From JAWPMT01 sp965229785 (GTDB taxonomy: Bacteria; Bacteroidota; Bacteroidia; Cytophagales; Cyclobacteriaceae), in the NCBI GenBank assembly GCA_965229785.1, contig CBDDJS010000001.1, positions 4,340,001 through 4,404,000 on the forward strand: a DNA stretch of 64,000 bases, written 5' to 3'. Position 1 is the stretch's first letter. Each line of letters begins with the position of its first letter. The notes beneath the pieces were generated by a model that saw only the letters and a program-made list of their open reading frames with translations, made no database searches and was not told the DNA's origin. The translations under genes and the position numbers were made by a program. Positions 7,495-17,962 of the stretch are shown here, piece after piece.

Positions 7495-10400
7495 TTATTC
7501 TTTCCATACCTTGATCTTTTCGATATGATCCGTGTACTGTAACTCAATGAAGTATATGCCCGGTGGCACCTGATTTCCATGTTTGTTGGCACCATCCCAG
7601 ATAATCGAAGCGTTTTGCGGGAAAGCAAGGGCCAAGTCTTTTATTAATTGTCCGCTTAAATCATACACTTTCGCACCATTTAAAGCCTCCTCAACTGCAA
7701 TGGTTATTTCATCCGTGAAAGGATTCGGATAAGCATTCATAGACGAATAGCCCTGTTCGAAAAGGGTCAGTTCAAATGGCTGAGAAAGATCCCCTAAAGT
7801 ATTATTGGCAACGAAAGGAATTGATTGAGCTAGCGCTATGGTTTCGTTACTGAGGGGATCAACCGCCTTAAACGTTACCTTTTGGCCTTCTTCATTTCCG
7901 GAAATAGTCAGAAAATACAATGGCTGATCACTAATCCAGATCATATGGCCGGAGCCAACAGGTGTCCCATCGATGAATGCACCCACAGCTGCTCCCTCAG
8001 GTAACTCCGGTGCCTGTGCGACCAGGGTCATGTTATGTTGATACTGATGGCGGTCTATGGGCCAGGGTGGGTCAAATACCGCTTCTTCTCGACTGGAGGC
8101 ATTCAGGAACGATACTTCAGGATAAGTCAGCGTACCCGATTTACTGGATTGAAAGAGGTACCCTTCTGTGGGTTTTAAGCTAGTCAGGGTACCCACCCAG
8201 CCCAAATCGTCATCATAAACTGAAAACTCAAACTGACTCTTTACAATATCTCCTTGTGAGGGGCCAAAACTGGCAAAAGACTCGTCCACGGAAAGATTGA
8301 ATGGAGGCGTAAATCCAAGGAAGTTCCAACCTTCCTGAATCGAAATTGGTAAGTCAATTTGCCCCTGTGAGCCCGTTATATCCACCTCGCCGCCGTTTTG
8401 TAAATAAAACTGATAGAAGGTTCCTGTTTGATAGCCTCCATCACCTGCTATCGTACCGATCCATCCCACGCCTGGAGCATAGACATCTACGACAGACTGA
8501 CTTTTCACCTGGTCTCCGTTGATTGCCGATACGCCTTCTAACAAGGCATTGGAGTTCTCCAGTTTATCCGCCTCCATATTAAAGGACCTCCAGGTCCAGC
8601 CAGGAGAAAAACTAACCCTTGAATTGAAGGTCTCGCCGGTATCAAAGATTTGTGGTGATTTTGGGGAGCCATAAACCTGATTCGTTTCGAAACTCAGGGA
8701 AGGGGTAAGATCTCTGTATTCTCGTCCCGTACTTGAATCCCACATTCTGAATTCGATGGTCTCGTTGCTGGTAGCATTGCTATAGATATCGAGAAATGCC
8801 AGGTAATTGTCCAATTCGGGCACAAATACCAGGTTAGTTACTCCACGAATCTCATCGTTGACAAAAGCCGCAATGCGATCATTTCGATCTCTGGAAACGA
8901 CACCTTGTACACGCAATTGCCCTACGACATTCATGGAAAACTGAAAATCAGCGGGATCGACCTCCCAATCCGGAGCCTCGGCAAAGACATCCAAAGACAG
9001 GGTCAGTTTCTCATTGAAACCAAGATCCGCCGTAAGGAACAAGTCTCGCTCATAGTGTCCCACATTCAATCCGGGGTTAATTTCAAAATTGACCGTCACA
9101 GTAGTAAGCGGAGGAATGGTACCCGAGGGATCGCTGGCAGTCAACCAAACTGGCAGGTTGTCTATGGAATAGCTTTGTTCCTGTCCTCCGAAATTGGTGA
9201 TATCCACGGCAAAAGTCAGCTCCTCGTTCAAGCCTTTCTCAAACGTCAGATCCGAATCTCCCCATTTCACCTGGTTCCGATCTACAAATGCCGTCCAGGA
9301 AACCGGAGAAGCTAAACGATTCTCAAATAGATCCTCTACCGTCCTTAAAGAAATCTCCAGCGTCGTTTGCTCGATCAGGGCGGCAAATGAAGGTGCTGGA
9401 GTCAAAATAATCTCATCCTCATTTACGGCAAAGTCAAAGTCTACTTGTTGAACAGGGCGTGCCAGCTTGATATTAGGCGTATTTTCTAATTCAAAATCGG
9501 CTCCACCGAAGGCCTCAGCCAAACCACCGTTATCGCCAAAAGGATTATCAAACTGGTCTTCCAGCGTAGATTCAAGTATTTGTATTCCGTTTACTAACTC
9601 AAAATCATCAAAAGGATAATAGGCTACCAGGTCAATCTCGTCACCAATAATCCTGGAGTTCCAGTTCAAGCTGACCTGTCCGGACCTTCGGAATGAATCC
9701 CAGATACGAAATTCATCGATAAGCCCCGCAAAGTGCCGATCAAAAGCAGTTTCAACATTCGAAGTTCGGAATCCTCGCGCTCCAATCCACATGCGACTAC
9801 CGAGTAATCCTCCGGCATCACTACTTGGGACACTTGTAACCTGTTCCAGGTCAATGAGCACATTGATATTGCCAAGTCGGCTGACAGAAACAGCAAGATG
9901 ATGCCAATTATTATCCAAATAGCTTCCGTCTTCATTCTCCACCACGATTTCCGTAGTGTTATTTGAAATGACTAATTCGCCTGCGGCATTAAAGCCAATG
10001 AACCAGGTGTCTTCGGGATTGGAAACTTCATCAGTCCCGTCTCCCGTTCCGTTGGAAAAGAGGACCGCCTCTCCCTGATCAGGTAAACCGTTGAACCACA
10101 TTTCGATCGTAAAATCTTTGTCATCGGCAATGACTACCGTGCTCCCTGTATTGATCTCGACATAATCGTCTACTCCATCGAAGGAGAAAGCACTTCCTTT
10201 TGGCTCCACATTCCAGTCTCCGAACACAATTGCATTTCTAAATCGCGCACGGTCTAAGGCAAGTGTCCCAAAAGCCTCATCCATGGGCCAGTAACCCAAT
10301 AAGCCAACCTCGTTTCCGATCAATCCCTGATTGGCAAAAGCTGCTTCATCCCCCAACGATCGGGATCTGGACCAGATGCGTAACTCATGCATGTTCCCAG

Positions 10401-13400
10401 TGAAATACCGGTCTCTGCTTACTTCCGAACGCCCCAGTGAAACAGGCCCTGTCCCCGAAAAGGATTCAGTTAATGCCACCCTTTCCAGGATATACTCACC
10501 ATTGCGATAAGCCATCAATTCGTTGGTGCTGTTATCGATCGTTACCGATATCCATTCAAATGGCCGGGTTCCTGCCGGAGGTTCCGGGAAGGTTAAGGCA
10601 CTTTCTTGCCTTTGTGCTCCGTATTGAACAAAGAATCTATTATCCGACGTAAATCCATATTCAAAGACATCACTGGTGCCGTTACCATGTGAGTAAATCA
10701 CTTCTTCGCGATCGAAGTTCTGCCTTCTCAACCAAGAAAACACCGTAAAGGATCGGTTGGACAGGTCAATATTGGGGACTCTGACATAGTCATCAATCCC
10801 ATCGAGACTAACACTTACACTATTGGTCAATGCGGTTCCATTCAGTATTCCTCTAATTGACAAACTGGAATTGTTCAACAAACCCGCCTCAATGTCCTCG
10901 TCAAAACGGATGGATATCTCATCATTTGCAGATAGAATTCCATCCGCCGGTTGAGGCGCACCAAATAATTGAGGTCGTTTGGTGTCTTTGGTTCCCCTGG
11001 CAATTTCCGTAGGTGTGAACACCTCGTTCCCAGGCCCTAATACACATCGCGATACGGCCCTGATGTCATATTCCCGATCCGGAAGCGCTCCCATATCAAA
11101 GTCATAGGAAATGCTGGTACCTTCAATCATCATTTTCGGATCATCCAACCCTTCAAACACTTCTTCGGTAATGATCTGAGGATTGTAAAACCTCATATCT
11201 GTGATCCATTGAGAGCTACTGGCCGGTTTGTACTGAAAATCAATCCGTTCAAAACTTGGGGTATTGAGGTCATACCCGGATATCTCCGTAGTAAGCACTT
11301 CTTCATTCTGATTTCGGGTATTTAGTACCCATTGATCCAATGGTGCATCTAAAACAATATCGGAACAACCAGGGATGAAAAAAGCTGAGATAAATACCGT
11401 ATCAGCAATAATGGCAAGATTATCGTTTGGATCTGCCTGACACAATGAGGACAGGATAATGCCAATATTCTCATAATCCGTTTCTCCTGATGGGTTGGCG
11501 CCAACTGCGAGGGTAGTATTGACGGTTTGTCCAGCCGGAATATTAAAGACCAGCCCGTCTCCCAGGTCACTTCCATTGACAGACAAGCTGGCACCATTTG
11601 GGTTGCTACCTGACAATGGGGCAATTTGCATTTCAAAGCCATCCCCGGTCTCAGAAAGGTTTCGCAGATCAATGTTAAAGACTGCTTCACGGTTATCAGG
11701 AACATCACTGACCACATTGGTTTCTACGGATATATCCGGAACCTCACGTTGCGCAGTAGCCGCACTTAACAAGGAACCGGGTTCAAAGTATTTCGTCGTT
11801 ACCTCATCTTCGAAAGGACAGCTCGTTGCTCCACCACGTGTTGAAAAAACAGGACCAAAACCATCCTCGGGTTCTCTGATATCCACGGTATATGAGTCTC
11901 CCAGGTCGCCATCTGCCAGAACGAATCCAAAGGTTTCTTCTTCGGTGTTCGCATTAGAAGAGGACTGGCCCACACTGGAAGAAGTATTGAGAGAGATGGT
12001 TGTGGTTGTACCCACTCCAAAAACTTCAAATCCCTTGACCAATTGAAACGACTCATCCACATTGAATTCATAGCTTCGATCTACCGTAGTGGTGGATGAA
12101 GTGGAAATGGTCTGTTCAATGATGGCTCCCGCATCAAAGCTTCGGTTATCAAGTGTTTTCGCGTCCAGCTTCTGTTCTTCATTGAAAGCCAGCCAGAAAA
12201 TCCAATCGGCGATGGATTGATTGTAATAGGCTACCGTATCATTGGGACTACCTTCAAAGTCAGCAGGGAAAATGACCTGATAACTAGGGCCATTGGACAA
12301 ATCAAGGGAGGCCTCATCTCCCCAAATCGCAACATCTTTGTTAGAAGAGCCGAAACGTTCATCGGTCGGAGGAATCAACGAAACATAAACCGGCCCGTCC
12401 GTAGCCACGACGCTTTCCGGGTTTTCACTAAAGACCAGAAAAGTATTTCTCAAATCTTTCAATTCTGGTATTAGGTTCTGCTCAATTTCAAACTGTGAAA
12501 AGGCAAACCCTGTACTGAATTGAGGGTCAACCCTCAAACCCAGATCTGTTCCAATTCTATAGCCACTCACTTCGGTATCCAGGCAGGTTTCACATTGGTC
12601 TACCGGAATCAAATCAAGGAGATTGGATAACCCGTAAACAATATTGGTGGATCTACCGATGAACAGATCCCCATCCCTACCTACAAATGTTGGATCATCT
12701 GATGTAGAGATGGTTTCTGAAAAGGATAAAGTCGTTTCTACGGTACTATCGGTGGCGTAGGTGTCTGTTACTTCAAAACCAAATGTGGTATTAAAGACGT
12801 TCTCCGTTTTGATTTCAGGAGTGGGCACCAGACCTCCGGAAATTACCTGTTCACTGCCCAGATCAATTTCAATATTTCCACCACCATTCAGGCTATTGGA
12901 GGCACTAAAGGTATTAGAGGAAGATACAGAAGACCCTTGTTCCAAATAGGAATAGCTACCCGTACCGGGGGGGTCTCTCAGGATCATGTCGACTTGATTT
13001 GGACCTGCTGTCACGAAATTATTTCCGGTTGGAACGCCACCAAGAATGTATCCTCGAAAAGGATCTGCTTCTCTCCAAACCGTTCGGATGGCTCCCAGAT
13101 TTCCGGAAAAGGCCGTAATGTTAAGGACATTGGTGAAGCTATTTTCTGGATTGACGCCATCGACAGACAGACTTGGGAGACCTCCAAAGAAGGTATAGGT
13201 CGCCTCGCCTCTGCCATTCAAAGGAATATCTATTGGATCGTTGTTGATCGCCAATTCATTCGATATGAGGATACTCCCGTCGGTTACTGGCACCAAATCC
13301 GTCTCTCCCGTATCATCGTTCAAATATTCTTCGAATAAACTGATCTTAAGTGTATAGTCACTTCGCTGCTGGAATACGGGCAAACCAAAGGCGAAACTAC

Positions 13401-15828
13401 CATCGTCATTGATGAGATCAATCGTAGTGGATGCTCCCGTAAGCTCGTCGATCACTTCAATTTCCTCTTCCCCAAATCGACCGTCACCTTCCAGGGTCAA
13501 GACATCAATCGTTGGCGTAAGTCTTAGATTAAAATCTTGTCGTTTTTGAAAGTCAAAACTTTTTATACCAAAAACAAAGGTGGTGTCATTCCGCAATGAG
13601 TCGATTACTTCGTCATAACTCGCGGGATCAAAAGGTGGTAAGGTATTTATCGATGAACCGTCCACTTCAATGTCCACCAGTTCCTGGATTTCCTCTAATT
13701 CCTCTTGTGTGTTTTGTAGGTCTATAGTGACATTAAAGGTTTCGTCAAAGTCATATATCCCTGCCCGTACATCGTTGACAACATACTTTTCTGGAGGAAG
13801 AAACGCAATGAATTCTCCTGATTCCGGATCTGCATTGATTTCAATGTCACGGATATTGAAAGTCGTATTGGCCACAAAATCATCTTCGTCGACAAATTCC
13901 GTAGCCACAACCAATGAATCAAATTCACGGAAAGTGAGATCGTTTAACTTCTGAGGTCGAAGGAATATGGTGGCATTACCGATATTATTTTCAGATCTGC
14001 CAAAACCCAAAGGCTTATTGGCTTCTCGAGGACCCCCGGTAACTCTACCGGCCAATTTCACAAGTGTCGTATCCTGAAAAACCAAACCGGCCAGGGGTTC
14101 CTGAAAATTGAACAATGGAAACTCCTCCTCCGTAGTAGCCGGTGGAAATCTGCCATCATTTTCAAACCCATGTTGCGCCAGGTTCGCCGTAATGCTATGA
14201 AATCCAATAGGTACATCTACGGTAAACGTTCCATTAGCATCCGTTGCCACCAGTTCATTATCCGCATTCACTACCGCGCGCCCATCGATCAGAATATTAA
14301 CTCCTTCTACAGGAAAGGGAGTGTTCTTATAATAGATAGTTCCGCTTACAGGAAAAGAGGATACATCTTCAAAGTCCACTTCATTGAAAATGAAGGTACC
14401 GTCTCCAACAAACCGCAATTGCTGGTTGGGCTCAAAAGAGTGATTATCCAAAATGGGTGTGAATGTATATAATGACCCCTGAGACTCGAACGGAAATCCG
14501 CTAAGGGTATAATTACCTTCCGAATCTGTCAATCCTCGATAAGCCAGCTGACTATTGAAAGGCGTAACTTCTGACCACTCTGCCCGAATGATCTGACCAT
14601 GATTCTCATTGAAGTCAAAGCCACCTTCACGTGAAAGGTCATAAAATTCATTCGCTACTCCAGCCGTCAATCGCCAGTATGCACCTAAACCCTCTTCAGA
14701 TCCACTTAAAAAACGAGAAAAATTCTGTTTTATGTCCTCAAAACTTAAGGCCTGATTCCAAACTCTGATCTCGTCAACGTATCCTGTATAGTATGCTCCG
14801 GTGTTATTTCGCCCTACTTCAATAGGCGTACCCGAAGGAATGGAAGGAACAGATCCGGCATCCACTCTTACTGAATCTATTTCCCGGTTGTTTTTCCGGG
14901 CATAGATCCCGATATAATCATCGGTAGGATCATAGACCGCCGCGACATGAAAAAAGGAATCGACCGGATGCTCATAGGCCAGATTGGCCGTAACATCGCC
15001 AAATTTGAAATCGAAGGTAGCGCCATCATAACTCAGATCAATCTCACTTCCTCTACTGAACAGGGTACCTCGCGCATTGCTTTCATCATCAAATCTTGTC
15101 CAGAACTGAACTGAAAAACCTTCATCAATATCCAGTTCAGTATCACTTTCTCTGGGAAAAAACCTAAGATATGCTTCATTTTCACCATCGAGGAATATGC
15201 TTTTCCCTCTCAAATTCCCATCCGTTTCAGCAAGAACAGTAACTCCTTCAACGGCGGTTCCACCCTCGAAGGTGATGCGTCCAGTAGCAGTCCCAACTGG
15301 AAATGAGAAGCCTGTACTTTCAATAAAATTGACAAAGGGTATCCTCAGGTCATCGGCTACTCCTTTGGCGAATAAGGTGTATTTATACAAAATACCTCCT
15401 TCCACAAACTCGTCCCTGAACGAAAACTCATCAGCGGCCAAAGTCCCTACTAAAAGAGAATCTCCCTGACTACCAAGTGGCTTTCTGTAAAGCAATAACC
15501 TTTCAATATTCTCTCCGGAAGTCAGAATCTGCCAATTCAACTGAACCACGTCCGGGAAGTATCCCTTCGAAACAAAGAAATCCTGATCAAATGTGGTATT
15601 AAAATAGCTCACAGGATAAGGGAATCCTGTAGTAACATGACTTTGGTCCTGTTCCGTCGTAATAGAGCCTGATTGGATCACCTGCCCACCATTTACATTG
15701 ATGAAAATGGTCTGGCCATTTTGTTCAATTTTGGTTTGTCCACCAATAAAGCCAATATGATGCCCCGTCTGCGCCATACCTTGTATGGATGCATAGAGGA
15801 AAATACCTACTAATAATAGCTTTCTCAT
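7495..15828 (-). CDS. Giant LamG-domain surface protein with T9SS sorting domain
   Basis: 2,777 residues from ATG 15828 (a GTG one codon earlier is possible). Signal peptide MRKLLLVGIFLYASIQGMAQ. Three LamG/concanavalin-like domains are visible, starting near residues 209 (SIFLDGENEAYLRFF), 1672 (VSLDGIDDYVRVP) and 1880 (FSFDGVDDYVEI). A carboxypeptidase-regulatory-like repeat region lies at about 430-640, and an Ig-like SbsA-type segment near 1618. Near 2285 is the domain shared with the next gene (APDWEVDPADFQFSMNVVG), with a more distant relative near 2590. Two tandem repeats of about 75-90 residues begin GWTWRSF (about 2410) and GWNFLGF (about 2502). The last 85 residues are a T9SS type A sorting domain (NAYPNPFTDEITI). 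Such proteins act at the cell surface in adhesion, gliding or glycan binding. Ligand unknown. The gene lies between the tail-collar gene and the small T9SS gene. Confidence 0.85.
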   Translation of the reverse strand: MRKLLLVGIFLYASIQGMAQTGHHIGFIGGQTKIEQNGQTIFINVNGGQVIQSGSITTEQDQSHVTTGFPYPVSYFNTTFDQDFFVSKGYFPDVVQLNWQILTSGENIERLLLYRKPLGSQGDSLLVGTLAADEFSFRDEFVEGGILYKYTLFAKGVADDLRIPFVNFIESTGFSFPVGTATGRITFEGGTAVEGVTVLAETDGNLRGKSIFLDGENEAYLRFFPRESDTELDIDEGFSVQFWTRFDDESNARGTLFSRGSEIDLSYDGATFDFKFGDVTANLAYEHPVDSFFHVAAVYDPTDDYIGIYARKNNREIDSVRVDAGSVPSIPSGTPIEVGRNNTGAYYTGYVDEIRVWNQALSFEDIKQNFSRFLSGSEEGLGAYWRLTAGVANEFYDLSREGGFDFNENHGQIIRAEWSEVTPFNSQLAYRGLTDSEGNYTLSGFPFESQGSLYTFTPILDNHSFEPNQQLRFVGDGTFIFNEVDFEDVSSFPVSGTIYYKNTPFPVEGVNILIDGRAVVNADNELVATDANGTFTVDVPIGFHSITANLAQHGFENDGRFPPATTEEEFPLFNFQEPLAGLVFQDTTLVKLAGRVTGGPREANKPLGFGRSENNIGNATIFLRPQKLNDLTFREFDSLVVATEFVDEDDFVANTTFNIRDIEINADPESGEFIAFLPPEKYVVNDVRAGIYDFDETFNVTIDLQNTQEELEEIQELVDIEVDGSSINTLPPFDPASYDEVIDSLRNDTTFVFGIKSFDFQKRQDFNLRLTPTIDVLTLEGDGRFGEEEIEVIDELTGASTTIDLINDDGSFAFGLPVFQQRSDYTLKISLFEEYLNDDTGETDLVPVTDGSILISNELAINNDPIDIPLNGRGEATYTFFGGLPSLSVDGVNPENSFTNVLNITAFSGNLGAIRTVWREADPFRGYILGGVPTGNNFVTAGPNQVDMILRDPPGTGSYSYLEQGSSVSSSNTFSASNSLNGGGNIEIDLGSEQVISGGLVPTPEIKTENVFNTTFGFEVTDTYATDSTVETTLSFSETISTSDDPTFVGRDGDLFIGRSTNIVYGLSNLLDLIPVDQCETCLDTEVSGYRIGTDLGLRVDPQFSTGFAFSQFEIEQNLIPELKDLRNTFLVFSENPESVVATDGPVYVSLIPPTDERFGSSNKDVAIWGDEASLDLSNGPSYQVIFPADFEGSPNDTVAYYNQSIADWIFWLAFNEEQKLDAKTLDNRSFDAGAIIEQTISTSSTTTVDRSYEFNVDESFQLVKGFEVFGVGTTTTISLNTSSSVGQSSSNANTEEETFGFVLADGDLGDSYTVDIREPEDGFGPVFSTRGGATSCPFEDEVTTKYFEPGSLLSAATAQREVPDISVETNVVSDVPDNREAVFNIDLRNLSETGDGFEMQIAPLSGSNPNGASLSVNGSDLGDGLVFNIPAGQTVNTTLAVGANPSGETDYENIGIILSSLCQADPNDNLAIIADTVFISAFFIPGCSDIVLDAPLDQWVLNTRNQNEEVLTTEISGYDLNTPSFERIDFQYKPASSSQWITDMRFYNPQIITEEVFEGLDDPKMMIEGTSISYDFDMGALPDREYDIRAVSRCVLGPGNEVFTPTEIARGTKDTKRPQLFGAPQPADGILSANDEISIRFDEDIEAGLLNNSSLSIRGILNGTALTNSVSVSLDGIDDYVRVPNIDLSNRSFTVFSWLRRQNFDREEVIYSHGNGTSDVFEYGFTSDNRFFVQYGAQRQESALTFPEPPAGTRPFEWISVTIDNSTNELMAYRNGEYILERVALTESFSGTGPVSLGRSEVSRDRYFTGNMHELRIWSRSRSLGDEAAFANQGLIGNEVGLLGYWPMDEAFGTLALDRARFRNAIVFGDWNVEPKGSAFSFDGVDDYVEINTGSTVVIADDKDFTIEMWFNGLPDQGEAVLFSNGTGDGTDEVSNPEDTWFIGFNAAGELVISNNTTEIVVENEDGSYLDNNWHHLAVSVSRLGNINVLIDLEQVTSVPSSDAGGLLGSRMWIGARGFRTSNVETAFDRHFAGLIDEFRIWDSFRRSGQVSLNWNSRIIGDEIDLVAYYPFDDFELVNGIQILESTLEDQFDNPFGDNGGLAEAFGGADFELENTPNIKLARPVQQVDFDFAVNEDEIILTPAPSFAALIEQTTLEISLRTVEDLFENRLASPVSWTAFVDRNQVKWGDSDLTFEKGLNEELTFAVDITNFGGQEQSYSIDNLPVWLTASDPSGTIPPLTTVTVNFEINPGLNVGHYERDLFLTADLGFNEKLTLSLDVFAEAPDWEVDPADFQFSMNVVGQLRVQGVVSRDRNDRIAAFVNDEIRGVTNLVFVPELDNYLAFLDIYSNATSNETIEFRMWDSSTGREYRDLTPSLSFETNQVYGSPKSPQIFDTGETFNSRVSFSPGWTWRSFNMEADKLENSNALLEGVSAINGDQVKSQSVVDVYAPGVGWIGTIAGDGGYQTGTFYQFYLQNGGEVDITGSQGQIDLPISIQEGWNFLGFTPPFNLSVDESFASFGPSQGDIVKSQFEFSVYDDDLGWVGTLTSLKPTEGYLFQSSKSGTLTYPEVSFLNASSREEAVFDPPWPIDRHQYQHNMTLVAQAPELPEGAAVGAFIDGTPVGSGHMIWISDQPLYFLTISGNEEGQKVTFKAVDPLSNETIALAQSIPFVANNTLGDLSQPFELTLFEQGYSSMNAYPNPFTDEITIAVEEALNGAKVYDLSGQLIKDLALAFPQNASIIWDGANKHGNQVPPGIYFIELQYTDHIEKIKVWKE

Positions 15829-15849
15829 CACAGTATCAAAAAGCCGTTA

Positions 15850-16794
15850 TTAGAATTTTATGATGTAATGAACGTACGCGTTTTTGGGGCGCGTTTCATC
15901 TCCACCTGTAGCATCCGTTGTAAAGTTGTGGGTATGTGCCCCATCCGTAGAGGTGAAATTGTCAGTGTCTATACCACTAATAATCCCATTGTTATCCAAA
16001 TCGAGAATAATATCATCACCAACATTGGAGAGAACTCCGGAGCTTTCAGCTCTAATCTGATGACGATGAGCACCGTCATTATCAGTGTTACCCGTGTGGG
16101 TATGTGTTTCAAATTCATCCATCTGATACGAACCGACTGCATCACCAGTGTTCCCACCATTGAGGGCCGTTCGTGTGGCTGCATTTGGGTCTACTCCTTC
16201 ACCACCATCTACTCCTCTTAAAAATTGTCCTCTTAGATCAGGCAATCGAAACGTGGTTGAGCCATTTCCTCCCCATGATGTGCCGATAGCCGCAAACAAC
16301 AGGGGATAATCCGCAATGTTCACTTCACTGCCATCACATACCAAATACCCTGAAGGCACCGTAACCACACTCCCACCAAAGGGAAGTATCGTACCGGAGG
16401 GCACGCCATTACCGGCGGCCTGAGCATAAGGAACACTTAACAATTCGGTCTCGCTGATCGTCACAAAATCCGTATTGTTAACGCTGACCTCCGCTTTGAG
16501 AAAGAAGTTTTTGCCGGCCCAGTCAAGGCTATAAAAGATCGCCGTGTTCACCGAACCCACGGTGGTAACAAATACCCCGAAGGCGTCCGTTTCCAATTCA
16601 TGGGTCTCTGTAAAATCGGGAGAAGCACTATTGCCTTCTTCGAAAATTGAAAATTTGACAAAAACAGTTGTTCCACCGATGGCATTACCTTCGAAATCAC
16701 GGGCGTATCCTTGAAAACTGAACCCCTTTTCGTTGATCTGACCGAAAGAAATACATGAAAAAAATAGTACTATGCTGTAAAGAAAGAATCTCAT
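15850..16794 (-). CDS. Secreted phage tail-collar domain protein
   Basis: 314 residues with a signal peptide (MRFFLYSIVLFFSCISFGQ). Residues of about 25-125 form a beta-rich domain with FSFQGYARDFEGNAI and LSVPYAQAA, frequent in Bacteroidota surface proteins. A tail-collar domain follows at about 132-190: PSGTILPFGG, GYLVCDGSEV and FRLPDLRGQFLRG are hallmark stretches. The C-terminal part is rich in His, Asp and Gly (THTHTGN, GAHRHQI, DGAHTHNF), a pattern that binds metal in short tail fibres. It is the first gene of the operon with the giant LamG gene, 21 bases upstream of it. The exported form and the lack of other phage genes favour a host surface role over a prophage remnant. Confidence 0.8.
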   Translation of the reverse strand: MRFFLYSIVLFFSCISFGQINEKGFSFQGYARDFEGNAIGGTTVFVKFSIFEEGNSASPDFTETHELETDAFGVFVTTVGSVNTAIFYSLDWAGKNFFLKAEVSVNNTDFVTISETELLSVPYAQAAGNGVPSGTILPFGGSVVTVPSGYLVCDGSEVNIADYPLLFAAIGTSWGGNGSTTFRLPDLRGQFLRGVDGGEGVDPNAATRTALNGGNTGDAVGSYQMDEFETHTHTGNTDNDGAHRHQIRAESSGVLSNVGDDIILDLDNNGIISGIDTDNFTSTDGAHTHNFTTDATGGDETRPKNAYVHYIIKF

Positions 16795-16995
16795 ATTGGC
16801 TCTGAATTATTGTCTAATAAGCGTAAGCGACACATGTCAGATACCAAAGTATTGCGTATTCTTCAGGTCATGATTCTCCAGAAAATGAATAGCATTTTTT
16901 TGTATATAAGTAGTAATTAATTGTAATGAGATCAATGGCGATCTCGTGGCGTCGACTCAATTCCTGCACAAGCGATGGCAGATTTGGGGGCATCT

Positions 16996-17715
16996 TCAGT
17001 CCTTATCTGAAGAACTTATAAGTTTTATTTTGGCCAATAGTTGTTTGTAGCTATTCCTACTGATCGGAATGGATTGATCTTCGAAATAAACCGATTGGTG
17101 ATTAATCGCTGTGATGGCTTCAATATTAATTACATAAGATCTGTGTACCCGGAAAAAACGATTGCTTGGAAACTTGGCTTCAACATCTTTCAACAGGTTT
17201 CGGATCACATACTTTTTCCCGGAAAGTTTCAATTCGGTGTAAGCCCCCTCTGCTTTTAGCCAATAAATGTCAGCATACCTGAGCCTTACGAATAGCCCCC
17301 GGTCCCTTACGAAAATACTATCTTCCATTACGGAGATTGTTCCTTCAATTGCTACCTGTTCCTGATCGTCCTTCGCTAATTCCAGGGCTATAACAAGGTC
17401 CTCAGGCTTAAAAGGTTTCGTCAAATAAGAAGAAAGTCCGGCACGCTTCGCCTGCTTTATGGTCTCCATATCGAAATAAGAAGTGAGAAATATGACAGTT
17501 GCAGTTCCTTGTATTTCCCGTGCCAGATCGATCCCCGTAGGACCAACTCCCAAATCAATGTCCAATAAAACCACCTCGGGATCAAGGGTATTGATTGCTT
17601 TTAATCCGCTTTCGAAACTGTTGCATTTACTTACTATGTGATGCCCCTCCTTCTCCAGTATCATTTCAATGAAGTCGGCAGTACTCGGATCATCTTCAAC
17701 AATGATGACGGTCAT
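16996..17715 (-). CDS. LytTR family response regulator
   Basis: 239 residues from the ATG at 17715 (MTVIIVEDDPSTADF). A TTG nine codons upstream is less likely because the receiver fold begins at TVIIVEDD. The receiver domain (1-120) has acidic residues D8 and D9, phosphoacceptor D52 (VVLLDIDLG), and the Thr and Lys positions in IFLTSYF and SYLTKPF. After a linker, a LytTR DNA-binding domain (about 135-235) shows YADIYWLKAEGAYTEL, NRFFRVHRSYVIN and IPISRNSY. It should be phosphorylated by the kinase encoded 247 bases upstream on the same strand and bind promoter repeats as a dimer. Target genes unknown. Confidence 0.9.
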   Translation of the reverse strand: MTVIIVEDDPSTADFIEMILEKEGHHIVSKCNSFESGLKAINTLDPEVVLLDIDLGVGPTGIDLAREIQGTATVIFLTSYFDMETIKQAKRAGLSSYLTKPFKPEDLVIALELAKDDQEQVAIEGTISVMEDSIFVRDRGLFVRLRYADIYWLKAEGAYTELKLSGKKYVIRNLLKDVEAKFPSNRFFRVHRSYVINIEAITAINHQSVYFEDQSIPISRNSYKQLLAKIKLISSSDKD

Positions 17716-17962
17716 GTCTTTATCTTTTAGATAGCCTGGCAAAACTCAACAGAGTCAAATTATATTCAAACCTGGATGTTTAAGCATACCTTCCTCTATC
17801 GGGCAATTACATTAATTCAATTAAAAAAATCCTATTTCTGGAGCAAAAAAGATGTCAACAGAAATGACAATTCTGCGGAAATAACCCTTATTCTATCTGA
17901 ATAGAACGTCTGAGATTCACTTCACGAGTAGCAATGAGTGTGGAGTTTCTTAAGATCGACCC

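Noticed and set aside
15850..16794. Prophage remnant
   Set aside because: Only a tail-collar domain is present, with a signal peptide and in a surface-protein operon; no capsid, portal, terminase or integrase genes are seen.
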